From the NCBI GenBank assembly GCA_044450785.1, contig JBIOJM010000146.1, positions 1 to 22,361 of the forward strand: a DNA stretch of 22,361 bases, read 5' to 3'. The position numbers and the translations under genes are program-made. Below, in pieces: positions 9,154 through 16,502 of the stretch. A model generated the notes under the pieces. The model saw nothing but the letters and a program-made list of their open reading frames with translations. It searched no databases and was not told where the DNA came from. Origin of the DNA: JBIOJM01 sp044450785. GTDB taxonomy: Bacteria > Planctomycetota > Planctomycetia > Isosphaerales > Isosphaeraceae. Position 1 is the stretch's first letter. The number at the start of each line of letters is the position of its first letter.

Positions 9154-9360
9154 ATGTCGGAACTGACCTTGGAAAGCCTGGCCCGCCGCCTCGAGGAAGT
9201 CGAGCGCCGCCTGAACGAGAAGGAAGCGAGCAGCGCCAAAGATTGGCGCATGGCCGCTGGTATGTTTACCGGTCGAGAGTTTTCGAAAATCGTCGATGAA
9301 GAAGGCCGAAAAATACGCGAAGCGGATCGGGAAGAGGCACGCCAGGAATTCGGAGAGTGA
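9154..9360 (+). CDS. Small antitoxin-like protein upstream of a broken VapC toxin
   Basis: A 68-residue, highly charged, helical protein beginning MSELTLESLARRLEEVERRL. The N-terminal half has heptad-like leucines typical of a dimerising helix. The second half contains GREFSKIVDEEGRKIREADR, an acidic/basic tail of the kind that binds a toxin partner. I do not recognise a named antitoxin family. The antitoxin role is inferred from the next gene: its GTG overlaps this stop codon (GTGA) and encodes the start of a PIN-domain toxin. GGGGAGA lies about eight bases before the ATG, and a TATAAT box lies upstream. With the toxin broken, this is an orphan antitoxin. Confidence 0.65.
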   Translation: MSELTLESLARRLEEVERRLNEKEASSAKDWRMAAGMFTGREFSKIVDEEGRKIREADREEARQEFGE

Positions 9361-9443
9361 TCCTTCTGGACACCGATCATTTGACCGTTCTCAAGTACAC
9401 CGATAGCGAGCGCTACGCGCGGCTCCATGGCCGCTCGCGTTGA
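9357..9443 (+). pseudogene. Truncated VapC-like PIN-domain toxin
   Basis: Starting from GTG 9357, overlapping the antitoxin stop by four bases, the frame reads VILLDTDHLTVLKYTDSERY and then ARLHGR before entering repeat sequence and stopping at 9443. LLDTDHLT is the classic first motif of VapC toxins, with the first metal-binding aspartate of the PIN nuclease. A complete PIN toxin has about 130 residues, so about 80% is missing. Similarity to repeat copy B begins at about 9428 (GGCCGCTCG), so the break coincides with the repeat. The other acidic active-site residues are lost, so it should be inactive. Confidence 0.65.
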
Positions 9444-9546
9444 GTTCAACGAGATAGGATCCGCGAACCGTGCCGATGGCTTGCGGGCGGGAAAAGTCGG
9501 GACGGCTGCCTGCGTGCTCGATGCGATCCGCGGTTCAAGTTCTTCT
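9428..9546 (+). repeat. Dispersed repeat, partial copy C, breaking the VapC gene
   Basis: Shares GAGTTCAACGAGATAGGATC, then GATGGCTTGCGGGCGGGAAA and CGTGCTCGATGCGATCCGC with copy A. It lacks the first ~180 bases of copies A and B. It starts inside the toxin gene and ends about 20 bases before the stop of the minus-strand PemK/MazF gene. Its right end still encodes, on the minus strand, EELEPRIAS, as does the transposase remnant next to copy A. Confidence 0.75.
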
Positions 9547-9566
9547 GACCAAGGGGAACGGTCGCT

Positions 9567-9929
9567 TCACTCCTGGCCACGTGCGGCTCCGAGCCTCCTG
9601 AGCTCCTGCTCGATCCTGGCGAAATGGCGCGGCGGGGCAAAACCCAGGACCTTGATGACATCACCTTGATCGATCTGCGCCAGCCAGTTGCATTTGGCCA
9701 CGTTGGGCTTGTTCAGGCCGGTCCTGGGGTGATGTGGCCGCTGCCAAGGGAGCGGGATGTGGTGGGGTGGACACGGATCCTCGAGCTGGGACGAGACGCA
9801 GACCACGCGGAGCCTGGCCCCCGGAACGATCTGATCGGACGGTGAGAGGATCACGGCGGGGTGAGGCTCGACGTTGCCGCGACCATCGGCCACCGGCACG
9901 AGGATGATCTGGCCGTATTCATACGGCAT
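9567..9929 (-). CDS. PemK/MazF-like toxin
   Basis: A 120-residue protein resembling the PemK/MazF endoribonuclease toxins, which cleave mRNA unless bound by their antitoxin. Family features are the N-terminal GQIILVPVADGRG strand, then PAVILSP, a VCVSSQLED segment (the usual serine/threonine turn), LPWQRPHHPRTGLNKPNVAK (matching the P-x-x-x-TGL-K block) and the C-terminal helix ARIEQELRRLG. The start at ATG 9929 lies inside the end of the upstream gene, an 11-base overlap typical of translationally coupled antitoxin-toxin pairs. Proline-rich insertions make it a divergent member. Repeat copy C lies directly downstream. Confidence 0.78.
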   Translation of the reverse strand: MPYEYGQIILVPVADGRGNVEPHPAVILSPSDQIVPGARLRVVCVSSQLEDPCPPHHIPLPWQRPHHPRTGLNKPNVAKCNWLAQIDQGDVIKVLGFAPPRHFARIEQELRRLGAARGQE

Positions 9930-10242
9930 CTGACCACCCCGGCTCGTTGCCCCATTCCGCCGGGACTGGATACCGGTCGATCAGCTCGTCGAGCTCCTCG
10001 TTACGCAGCGCCGTCCTCTCGACCTCGGCCCTCGCAGCGGTTTCCTCGGCTTGGTTACGCGCCTTGGCTTGGATGAGCCAGAGACGGCCGTCGGGCATAA
10101 CGGCGATCATGTCGAGGTTCCGCTTGAGCTCCTCGACCAACTCCGAGAGGTCGTCGTGCTCGATAACGAGGCGGGGCTGCTCGGCCACCAGGGCCCGAAA
10201 TCGACCCCCTTCCGTCCGGTCGATAGTGATCGTCAGCGACAT
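9919..10242 (-). CDS. Antitoxin partner of the PemK/MazF-like toxin (HicB-like N-terminus)
   Basis: A 107-residue protein that precedes and overlaps the toxin gene by 11 bases. Residues 1-45 (MSLTITIDRTEGGRFRALVA through LSELVEELKRNLDMI) look like the HicB/DUF1902 beta-beta-alpha fold: an ITIDRTEGGRF strand-turn, then an acidic strand and a helix. The C-terminal half is charged and helical (about 60-90) and ends in an acidic tail, suitable for binding the toxin. GGAG lies seven bases before ATG 10242. No AbrB or ribbon-helix-helix motif is evident, so this is an unusual partner for a MazF-type toxin. The antitoxin role is inferred from position and overlap. Confidence 0.65.
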   Translation of the reverse strand: MSLTITIDRTEGGRFRALVAEQPRLVIEHDDLSELVEELKRNLDMIAVMPDGRLWLIQAKARNQAEETAARAEVERTALRNEELDELIDRYPVPAEWGNEPGWSDAV

Positions 10243-10245
10243 GCT

Positions 10246-10269
10246 TCAACTCCGCATTAGCCAGTCCAT
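10246..10269 (-). other. Possible 7-codon leader ORF ahead of the antitoxin
   Basis: On the minus strand a strong ribosome binding site (CGGAGG, five bases before ATG 10269) opens the tiny frame MDWLMRS, whose stop ends three bases before the antitoxin ATG at 10242. The antitoxin's own GGAG lies within this mini-frame. It could couple translation of the toxin pair, or simply be the scar of a lost gene start. Confidence 0.3.
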
Positions 10270-10352
10270 CGATTCCTCCGATCTATCTTAATCAAATCCT
10301 GGGCCATCCGGCATCCCAATAACGGGACGCCCCATGGGGGACGGACGCGAAA

Positions 10353-10636
10353 ACGGAAGAGACAGGCAACGCATTCTCGGCTCGAACCCGCCGCTGCACG
10401 TGAACCCGAGCTCAATGCGCTACCGGACTGAGCGTTGGCTGCTCACGTCGAGTTCAAGGCAAAGGAAAAGACCGGCATTGAAGGTTCGATTCGTCCCCGC
10501 CAGAGGGAATCCAGCCGGTCTCGATGGGCTGCCGGAGTTGGACTGGGCCGCTCGGCTCGAGTTCAACGAGATATGATCGGCGAACCGTGCCGATGGCTTG
10601 CGGGCGGGAAAAGTGGGGACCGCTGACTGCGTGCTC
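10353..10636 (+). repeat. Dispersed repeat, copy B, ending at the stop codon of the next gene
   Basis: About 284 bases closely matching copy A from ACGGAA through to GACTGCGTGCTC, with scattered substitutions. It fills the gap 10243-10634. The last shared bases (GTGCTC, 10631-10636) overlap the stop codon of the minus-strand gene at 10635-10637, so the repeat boundary and the gene end coincide. Confidence 0.8.
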
Positions 10637-11951
10637 ATGGCGATGGGACCTCGCCGAACTCGAACGGGATCTCGGTCGCCAGGCGGTGCAGGCGGTAGAC
10701 GCTGAGCCGGGCGGGAGGAGCGACACCCGAGACGAAGGTCCGGACCCGGATCTCATCGTTCGTGGTCGAAACCGAAGGGGCGCCGAGGAGCAGCCAGCTC
10801 AAGGGGTGGCCCTCGGCGTCGTCGAACTCGATCCGGTCGGGGAGGAAGTCACCGATATAGTCCGTCTCGGGGCCCGCCGAGACCCGCGTACGATCCGCCG
10901 GGATCACATCCTCACTCAGGGAAAGGTTGACCGCCGTCGTCCTCGGGCCCTGGCCCGAGACCTTCTCGATCCGGACGACTCTCGGACCCTGGCGGAACGT
11001 CTTGCCGGCGGCGCCAACCAGTGGGATGACCAGGGGGTCGAGCCTCCGCGATGAGATGACGACGGGCAGGACACCGCGGAGTTTCAGGGGCGACCGGACG
11101 GGCGGGTCGGGAAGGCCCAGCGGTACGTGCCAGTGCAGCAGGGAGATCCTCCCCGGGATCAGCCAGGAATTCCCGCCCCGCTCCGGCTGTTCGCCGCCTC
11201 CGACCGATTGCGGGGAGATCGCCCGGCCCCACTCATCGACCGCCTCCAGGCGGGGCAGGCCGTTGGGATTGAGGGACCGACCCGGCTCGGCGAACGCCTG
11301 GACCTCGACGGTCACCGTGGCGCTCCGCCGCGGATCGCGGGAGGCACCGTCGGCCTCGAAGTCCAGGTCGCGATGCCGGTGCGCGGCGAAGAGATGGATG
11401 CGAAGGGGCCCGGAATACGCGGTGAGGGCCGGAGGATGCCCGGCGACGAGGCGGATCGTCGACGCCCGCGGATCGTGGCCGAGGGCGTCGTGAGGTGGCC
11501 CGGGGTCGTGGCGGACGTGCCCGGCGCGGCCGAGCCGGTCGACCGCTTCCCAGAACGGCAGGGTGCCCGGGGCCCGTACCGTGACTCGTCGGCCGGCGAG
11601 GGTCGGGTCGTCGAGCGACAGCGCGAAGCCGCTGCGGGTCGCCAGCGCCTCGACGGCCTCGCCGAGCGGTCGGTCGTCGACGTCGAGCGCGACCATCGTC
11701 GGCCGATCGAGCGAGCGGGCCTCGGCCCGGGCGATCAGGTCGGCGAACCGTTCGCGGGCCTCCGGCTCCCTGGCCGCCTCGAGGGCGGCGCGGAGGGCCG
11801 GCAGGGCCTCCGCGCCCCGCTCCTCCAGGGTCCGCGCCGCCTCCTCGCGGACCACGCGGTCGGGCGAACCGAGCCGCCCGATCAGCTCCCGGGGCGGCAG
11901 GTCCGCGGCCAGGGCCGACGTCAACACGAGCACCAGGCTCAAGGGTAACAT
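10635..11951 (-). CDS. Secreted HEAT/STN-like protein, paralogue 1
   Basis: About 438 residues with a signal peptide (MLPLSLVLVLTSALAA). Then come HEAT-like helices (LIGRLGSPDRVVREEAARTL and ALPALRAALEAAREPEARER) and a domain PTMVALDVDDRPLGEAVEAL followed by LPFWEAVDRL. The last part resembles the STN/secretin short domain (VxLDVxDxPLxEALxxL). The long beta-rich remainder contains LVIPLVGAAGKTFRQG and ends FEFGEVPSP. The same architecture recurs in the two genes upstream, so it is the last gene of a three-gene operon. ATG 11951 is preferred over GTG 11960 because AGAGG is correctly spaced before it. I know no function for the family; an exported adaptor or scaffold role would be a guess. The stop codon coincides with the edge of repeat copy B. 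Confidence 0.82.
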   Translation of the reverse strand: MLPLSLVLVLTSALAADLPPRELIGRLGSPDRVVREEAARTLEERGAEALPALRAALEAAREPEARERFADLIARAEARSLDRPTMVALDVDDRPLGEAVEALATRSGFALSLDDPTLAGRRVTVRAPGTLPFWEAVDRLGRAGHVRHDPGPPHDALGHDPRASTIRLVAGHPPALTAYSGPLRIHLFAAHRHRDLDFEADGASRDPRRSATVTVEVQAFAEPGRSLNPNGLPRLEAVDEWGRAISPQSVGGGEQPERGGNSWLIPGRISLLHWHVPLGLPDPPVRSPLKLRGVLPVVISSRRLDPLVIPLVGAAGKTFRQGPRVVRIEKVSGQGPRTTAVNLSLSEDVIPADRTRVSAGPETDYIGDFLPDRIEFDDAEGHPLSWLLLGAPSVSTTNDEIRVRTFVSGVAPPARLSVYRLHRLATEIPFEFGEVPSP

Positions 11952-12014
11952 GCGTCGCACCTCTCTCGGTCTCTGCGCTTCGTTTGTCGAGCCGCTGATG
12001 ATGCCGGGACTCGC

Positions 12015-13355
12015 TCAGGGCAAGGGCACGTCCCGGAAGTCGAAGGCCGCCTCGGATCGGACGCGGAGCATGCTGTAATAGCGGAGATGAGTCGCACGGC
12101 CGTTCCGAAAGCTGCCTATGGTGCAATTGTAGACGGACGGGGTGCTGTGGTCGATGTAACCGCCGCCGGTCGAGTAGGCCAGCACCGTCCCGGCGGCATC
12201 GGTCAGTTGGAGCTGGTGCTCGCCCATCACCCGCAGCCTCGTCGTGATCAGCTCGCCGTCGGCGTTGGCGGGCAGGTCGGCTTGGTCGAGGTTGAGGCGC
12301 ACGGTCATCGAGACGTTCGTGGCCGTCGGCGAGTCATTCACGGTCCGGATCGTGAACGCGGCATCGTCGCACCGGAATGTCTTCCCGGCGGCGTCGGCCA
12401 GCGGGATGACGAGCGTCGGCTCGGGACGGCGGACGTGGAGCATGACGGGGACGCCGCCGCGCAGCCGGGCGACGCGGCCGGGGTGGTCCGTGGGCCGGAG
12501 GCGGAACTCGGTCCTCACCTGCGCCACGCCGCTGCCTGCGCGGAACGCGAAATGCGCGTCGTCGTTGTGCCTGGTCGCGAGGCCGGCCGCGTCGGGGACG
12601 AGCGACTGGCCGAGGTCGTCGCTGGCCTCGGTGAGCCGGGCGGGGGCCTCCTGGGTGAACCACATCCGCGGCTCGACCATGACCTCGAGGCCGCCGAAGA
12701 ACGTGACGGATTCGCCCTTGAGGTCCTCGCTCGGGACGTCGATCCGCTGTCCGAACCGATCGATCCGGACCCAGGGGCCGCGGATCCACTGGCGGTCGCG
12801 GTGCAGGTGCAGGCCCGTCAAGGAGACCCGGAACGGCCCGTCGGTCGACGTGAACGCCGGCGCGGGGGCCTCGCGGAGTTCGAGCCTCGGGAACTGGCCT
12901 TCGCCCGGGTTGTGATAGTAAATCCCCCACAACCCCAGCCGCTCGAGCGCCGTCCAGAACGCGACCGGGGCCGGCTCGCGGAGAGTCACGTGCTTATCTG
13001 GGGCACTCGGGTCGCGTCGCAACGTCAGGCCTGTTTGCGTCTCGAGGTCTTCGAGTACGACGGACAGTGGCCGATCCCGTCCGTCGAGCCGGACCATCGA
13101 CGGCCGGGTCATGAGGTCGCGCTGGATCGTCTCCCAGAGCGCCGAGGCACGCTCGCGGACCCCGGCGTCGCCGGCCTTCATCGCGCCTTGCAGGGCCGGC
13201 AACGCGCCACGCCCGAGCGCCCGGAGCGACTCGGACGCCGCGGCCCGCTCCGCCGGCTCGGCCGAGCCCAGCTTCGCGACGAGCGCAGTCGGGTCGGGTT
13301 CCGCGGCCGGGGCGGCCGCCATCGCGGCGAACAGGACCAGCGGGGCGATCGACAT
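12015..13355 (-). CDS. Secreted HEAT/STN-like protein, paralogue 2
   Basis: A 446-residue protein with a signal peptide (MSIAPLVLFAAMAAAPAAE). It has HEAT-like helices (LVAKLGSAEPAERAAASESL, ALPALQGAMKAGDAGVRERA) and the STN-like segment PSMVRLDGRDRPLSVVLEDL. Further landmarks are PVAFWTALERLG, then RRPEPTLVIPLADAAGKTFR and the terminal FDFRDVPLP. These align in order with paralogues 1 and 3. The spacing to paralogue 3 is 20 bases, which holds a GGAG site eight bases before ATG 13355; the spacing to paralogue 1 is 63 bases. The LHLHRDRQWIRGPW segment corresponds to the HRHRDLDFE segment of paralogue 1. Function unknown; export to the periplasm or surface is inferred from the signal peptide. 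Confidence 0.82.
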   Translation of the reverse strand: MSIAPLVLFAAMAAAPAAEPDPTALVAKLGSAEPAERAAASESLRALGRGALPALQGAMKAGDAGVRERASALWETIQRDLMTRPSMVRLDGRDRPLSVVLEDLETQTGLTLRRDPSAPDKHVTLREPAPVAFWTALERLGLWGIYYHNPGEGQFPRLELREAPAPAFTSTDGPFRVSLTGLHLHRDRQWIRGPWVRIDRFGQRIDVPSEDLKGESVTFFGGLEVMVEPRMWFTQEAPARLTEASDDLGQSLVPDAAGLATRHNDDAHFAFRAGSGVAQVRTEFRLRPTDHPGRVARLRGGVPVMLHVRRPEPTLVIPLADAAGKTFRCDDAAFTIRTVNDSPTATNVSMTVRLNLDQADLPANADGELITTRLRVMGEHQLQLTDAAGTVLAYSTGGGYIDHSTPSVYNCTIGSFRNGRATHLRYYSMLRVRSEAAFDFRDVPLP

Positions 13356-13375
13356 GGGCAGGACTCCGGCCCGGC

Positions 13376-14818
13376 TCAGGGCATGGGGATGTCGCGGAAA
13401 TCGAAGGGAATTTCCATCGCCGTCTCGACGAATCCGTAATAACGCAGCTCGGAGGGGATGGGAGCCTTCGAGGTCCCCGGACCGGCGCCGGGACCGTTCT
13501 CGGAGGGGGGCGAGGCGATCAACTGGTAATGGTCGCCGTCGATGCTCCTCATCTGTGAGCCAAGCCTGTGGTTGAGGCGCCGGCCGGCCGCGTCGTGCAA
13601 CTCCAGGTGCTCCAGGACTCCGCCAATGTTGAACGCAGCGAAGGGGAGCCCGGGCGGGTCGTGCCTCGCGAACGCCGCGCGATCCCCGCGATTGACGCGG
13701 ACGATCACCTTGAGCCAGGCCGGGACCCCGGGAGCCAGCGAGACCTCGTCGACGATGAGAATCAAGTCGCGGCAGGGATACGGCCTCCCCAGGACACCTT
13801 CTCCCTTCAAGGGGATGACGATCGGGTCGGAGCCCCTGGCGACCGCGACGACGGGCACCTTGCCCCGGAGCCGGCGGATCGCCGTCGCGGGCGGGTCGGG
13901 GGCCGCGAGCACCGCATTGACCTGGATCGCATCGCCTTGATTCCTGGCCTGATGGGATCGGTCGGCCGGCCCGGGGGCGGGTTCCGCGGGGGCGCCCGGC
14001 ACCAGCGAACGGCCCCGGTCGTCGGTCGCCTCCGTGACCACCACCGCCCCGTTCCGGCGGAGCATCAGGCCGGGCTCGGCGACGACGGCCAGCGGCACGG
14101 TCAGGCCGCCGACGCCGGGCGGCCTCGCCCCGCGAGCGAGGGGGGCGGGATCGAAGGGGAAATCGCGCTCGAAGACGGGATGAGTCCAGGTGATCTGGAC
14201 GCGAAACGGACCGGAGTCGGAGACCGGGCCGCGGCCCGTCCGGTCGGCCATCAGGACCAGGGCGCCCCGGACGGTCCCGAACCCTAGCCGGGTGGACATG
14301 CCATAGCGAACGGCACCGGCCTCGCAGAGCCGGTCGATCGCCGCCCAGTACGGCAACGGCCGGGCCGCCCTGGTCCTGATCTCGCGGGCCCTCAGTTCCC
14401 TCAGCCGATCGGGTTCGCCGGGATCGAACATCCTCAGCCCCCGTCCCGGGTCCGGGCCGAGCGGCAGGGAAAACCCGAGGTCGTAACGCTCGTTGAGGGC
14501 ATCGACGAACTCGCCGAGCGGACGGGTGCGGAAGTCGAGTTGGATCATGGTCGGTCGTGCGAACCGGTCGGCCTCAACCTGACGCCCGATGGATTCGATC
14601 AAGGCGCGGACGCGCGACCGGACCCGCATGTCACTGGTGTCGGCGGCCGCCCGGAGGGCCGGCAGGGCCGCGCCGCCGAGGCGCTCCAGGGCCTTGCAGG
14701 CCGCCACGCGGTCGTCGAACGATTCGGAGCCCAGCCGCCCGATCAACGTGACCGCGTCGGGCGGGTCGTCGGCAGACGCCGACGCGAGTACGAGAGTCAG
14801 CAAGACGGGTGCGAACAC
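13376..14818 (-). CDS. Secreted HEAT/STN-like protein, paralogue 3 (first of the operon)
   Basis: About 480 residues from a GTG at 14818, preceded by CGGAG at ten bases. This start gives a signal peptide VFAPVLLTLVLASASA and then DDPPDAVTLIGRLGSESFDD. The frame is open to an ATG at 15067, but those 83 residues are arginine-rich and look non-coding. An out-of-frame ATG nearby (near 14857) hints at a possible frameshift, so the start is uncertain. The order of parts is as in paralogues 1 and 2: HEAT-like helices (ALPALRAAADTSDMRVRSRV), the STN-like PTMIQLDFRTRPLGEFVDAL, PYWAAIDRL, a GSDPIVIPLKGEG segment and the terminal FDFRDIPMP. An extra loop around residues 170-190 makes it the longest of the three. 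Function unknown. Confidence 0.78.
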   Translation of the reverse strand: MFAPVLLTLVLASASADDPPDAVTLIGRLGSESFDDRVAACKALERLGGAALPALRAAADTSDMRVRSRVRALIESIGRQVEADRFARPTMIQLDFRTRPLGEFVDALNERYDLGFSLPLGPDPGRGLRMFDPGEPDRLRELRAREIRTRAARPLPYWAAIDRLCEAGAVRYGMSTRLGFGTVRGALVLMADRTGRGPVSDSGPFRVQITWTHPVFERDFPFDPAPLARGARPPGVGGLTVPLAVVAEPGLMLRRNGAVVVTEATDDRGRSLVPGAPAEPAPGPADRSHQARNQGDAIQVNAVLAAPDPPATAIRRLRGKVPVVAVARGSDPIVIPLKGEGVLGRPYPCRDLILIVDEVSLAPGVPAWLKVIVRVNRGDRAAFARHDPPGLPFAAFNIGGVLEHLELHDAAGRRLNHRLGSQMRSIDGDHYQLIASPPSENGPGAGPGTSKAPIPSELRYYGFVETAMEIPFDFRDIPMP

Positions 14819-14917
14819 GGGCGGGGTGCTCCGGCTTCGAGGTGGCTTGCAGGTGTCATGGCTGAGCGTGTCCGGACGTCCTTGAACACGAACGGGAGGT
14901 CGGTCGCGGCGCCGATC

Positions 14918-14935
14918 GCTCCGCAGCAGCGGAGC
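14918..14935. repeat. Perfect hairpin upstream of paralogue 3
   Basis: GCTCCGC (14918-14924) and GCGGAGC (14929-14935) pair perfectly around a 4-nt loop, about 100 bases before the proposed start of paralogue 3. It could be a leader stem-loop, but no T tract accompanies it. The rest of the gap 14819-15379 holds only this and the remnant at 15100-15249. Confidence 0.4.
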
Positions 14936-15099
14936 CGGAGATCGTCGGGACGCTCTCGCCTCGAGAGTCGGTTGCGAGAGCCAGGTCCGGCGCCTGGCCG
15001 TCGGGGTCATCTCTGGATCACCCGTCCCACGTCCCGCCATCGTCCTGCGACCACCTGACCGCGCCAACTATAATTCAGGCATGACACTCAGTCTGCAGC

Positions 15100-15249
15100 T
15101 CAAAGCGCCGACGCCGCGATGAAGGGCGAAACGATCCAAGAGACACCGAACGCCCGACCCGCCCGGTCGATCCAGTCCCGCTCCTGGCGCCACCGGCCGC
15201 TCAGGGCGAGGGCCACCCACGCCCCGGCCACGGCGGGGCTGTAGAGGCG
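15100..15249 (-). pseudogene. C-terminal remnant of a planctomycete membrane protein
   Basis: The minus-strand frame ending at 15100 reads RLYSPAVAGAWVALALSGRW, then RQERDWIDRAGRAFGVSWIV and SPFIAASAL. A hydrophobic segment, a GRWRxExxWIDRxGR motif and a second hydrophobic segment look like the C-terminus of a multi-helix membrane protein common in planctomycetes, as I recall it. Upstream the frame degenerates and no start is visible, so the N-terminal part appears lost or frameshifted. Confidence 0.4.
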
Positions 15250-15379
15250 AGCCAGAGGAGAACGAGGGCTGGCATTGGGTCAATTCTAGCGCTCCTTCTC
15301 GCCAAGATCGCATTCAGAAGTGCATACCAGGCTCTAAGAATGACCTAGAGGCGGTGGCCGTCCGTGGCCGGCATGATTG

Positions 15380-16033
15380 TCAATGCATCTCCTTGTGTTC
15401 CTGGCTCGGCTCCGGCGGATTGTTCGAATCGTCGAGGTCCGGTTTCGCATCGACCGTCCGGTCCCGGCGGTAAACGTCGAGTACCGGCTCCCGCGGACCA
15501 GCACGCGTCGCGAATTTCTTGGGACGATCGTTCGGCCCACCGCCAATGCTCAAGCAAAGTTGCAGGATGTCACCTTCGAGCTCGTAGATCCCATGGATCA
15601 ACGCGCCATCGCGCGGGTTCCCCTTCGGATCGAGGTAATACAAATCGATCTCCTTCGGCCGGCGGGTCGGGTCGAGCTTGATGACATGGTTTTTCACCAG
15701 TGTCTTACCGTCCTTGCCTACTCCGTACCAACCATCGTCCTTGAAGACGATCGCGAACTTGTGAGACGTGGCAGGGATGGGCCATTCGTTCTCCACGAAG
15801 ACCTTCTGGCCATTCATTTCCGAAGAAATGCGATACCAGGTTCCCTGAAGCAAGTCGAGCTCATGCCGGCGCCTGAGCATCGCCTTCCTGGCTTTCGAGT
15901 CGGGCTCTTGTTGGCCTTTGGCCTGGAACGCAGCGGCCCGGCCGGCTCCTCGGGTCGGGTGAACGAGCGGGATGGCAAAGGTCGTGACGGCGGCCGTCAT
16001 CAACACCGCCGCGGTGAGCGTCAATCGAGTCAT
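15380..16033 (-). CDS. TIGR03067 domain-containing secreted protein
   Basis: A 217-residue protein with a signal peptide (MTRLTLTAAVLMTAAVTTFA) and the TIGR03067 domain, a beta-barrel-like family strongly expanded in planctomycetes with unknown function. Family landmarks are LDLLQGTWYRISSEMNGQKV (about 62-81), HVIKLDPTRRPKEIDLYYLD (about 119-138), then IHGIYELEGDILQLCLSIGG, RPKKFATRAG and the final VLDVYRRD. An acidic, proline-rich tail of about 25 residues follows. ATG 16033 has GAGGAA eight bases before it and gives a proper signal peptide; the longer open frame to 16114 does not. It stands alone on the minus strand. Confidence 0.87.
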   Translation of the reverse strand: MTRLTLTAAVLMTAAVTTFAIPLVHPTRGAGRAAAFQAKGQQEPDSKARKAMLRRRHELDLLQGTWYRISSEMNGQKVFVENEWPIPATSHKFAIVFKDDGWYGVGKDGKTLVKNHVIKLDPTRRPKEIDLYYLDPKGNPRDGALIHGIYELEGDILQLCLSIGGGPNDRPKKFATRAGPREPVLDVYRRDRTVDAKPDLDDSNNPPEPSQEHKEMH

Positions 16034-16238
16034 GAACAGGTTCCTCGTGGTCAAGGGGATTAGCAGGAAGCTCAGGGGAAGTCGCATCGTTAGGTTCCTT
16101 GCGCGCCTCTCCATCTACTTCCGGACCAGGTCGCAAGATGGCACGTCTGATTTCTGGGTCACACTTTACACGGCACAATTGTCGTAAATCCTTACCGTAC
16201 GTCTCGGATTTCGTTGATGCGAGGGGGATATTCACCGT

Positions 16239-16484
16239 TTACACATTGGACAACCGCACGAGCGTCCCCTGAGTGACCGATTGATGGTCAAAGTTCCAGC
16301 ACAGTCCATCCTCCCAATGATAGCGTTCCGCGACGCTCTTTGCATCACTCACAATCCCGTGGATGGCACCGTACCTCAAGGCCGTGAAGGACCCGCGCGA
16401 TTCGCCGGATGTCGCATCACGCTGCGAACCCCAGTCGGCATAATCCGGAACGCGGCATGATGAAACTTATGCCGAGCTCGGCAT
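16239..16484 (-). pseudogene. C-terminal fragment of an unrecognised gene, cut at the palindrome
   Basis: A minus-strand frame without an ATG reads RVPDYADWGSQRDATSGESR, then GSFTALRYGAIHGIVSDAKS, VAERYHWEDGLCWNFDHQSV and TQGTLVRLSNV before a TAA ending at 16239. Its composition (buried Trp, Phe and Tyr, balanced charge) looks like real protein, and it stops being open inside the 32-bp palindrome. I do not recognise the family. I infer the 3' end of a gene whose 5' part was lost. Confidence 0.35.
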
Positions 16485-16492
16485 AAGTTTCA
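16436..16492. repeat. 32-bp perfect palindrome with two extra half-sites
   Basis: TGAAACTTATGCCGAG (16461-16476) is followed immediately by its exact reverse complement (16477-16492), a 32-bp palindrome with no spacer. Two further copies of the inner motif lie just to the left in direct orientation: CGGCATAAT at 16436-16444 and CGGCATGAT at 16453-16461. Four related half-sites within 57 bases suggest a protein-binding array: an operator, or a core-plus-arm site for a tyrosine recombinase. It separates two gene remnants. Confidence 0.85.
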
Positions 16493-16502
16493 CGGGGGTA
16501 CG

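Noticed and set aside
12087..13439. 450-codon open frame on the plus strand
   Set aside because: Shadow of paralogue 2; the minus-strand reading has a signal peptide and homology to its neighbours.
14819..15067. 83-residue N-terminal extension of paralogue 3
   Set aside because: It is Arg/Pro/Ser-rich without a signal-peptide pattern, and the internal GTG gives a secretion signal aligned with the paralogues.
15068..15313. 81-codon minus-strand frame
   Set aside because: A neighbouring frame over the same bases reads as the C-terminus of a membrane protein, which is the better explanation.
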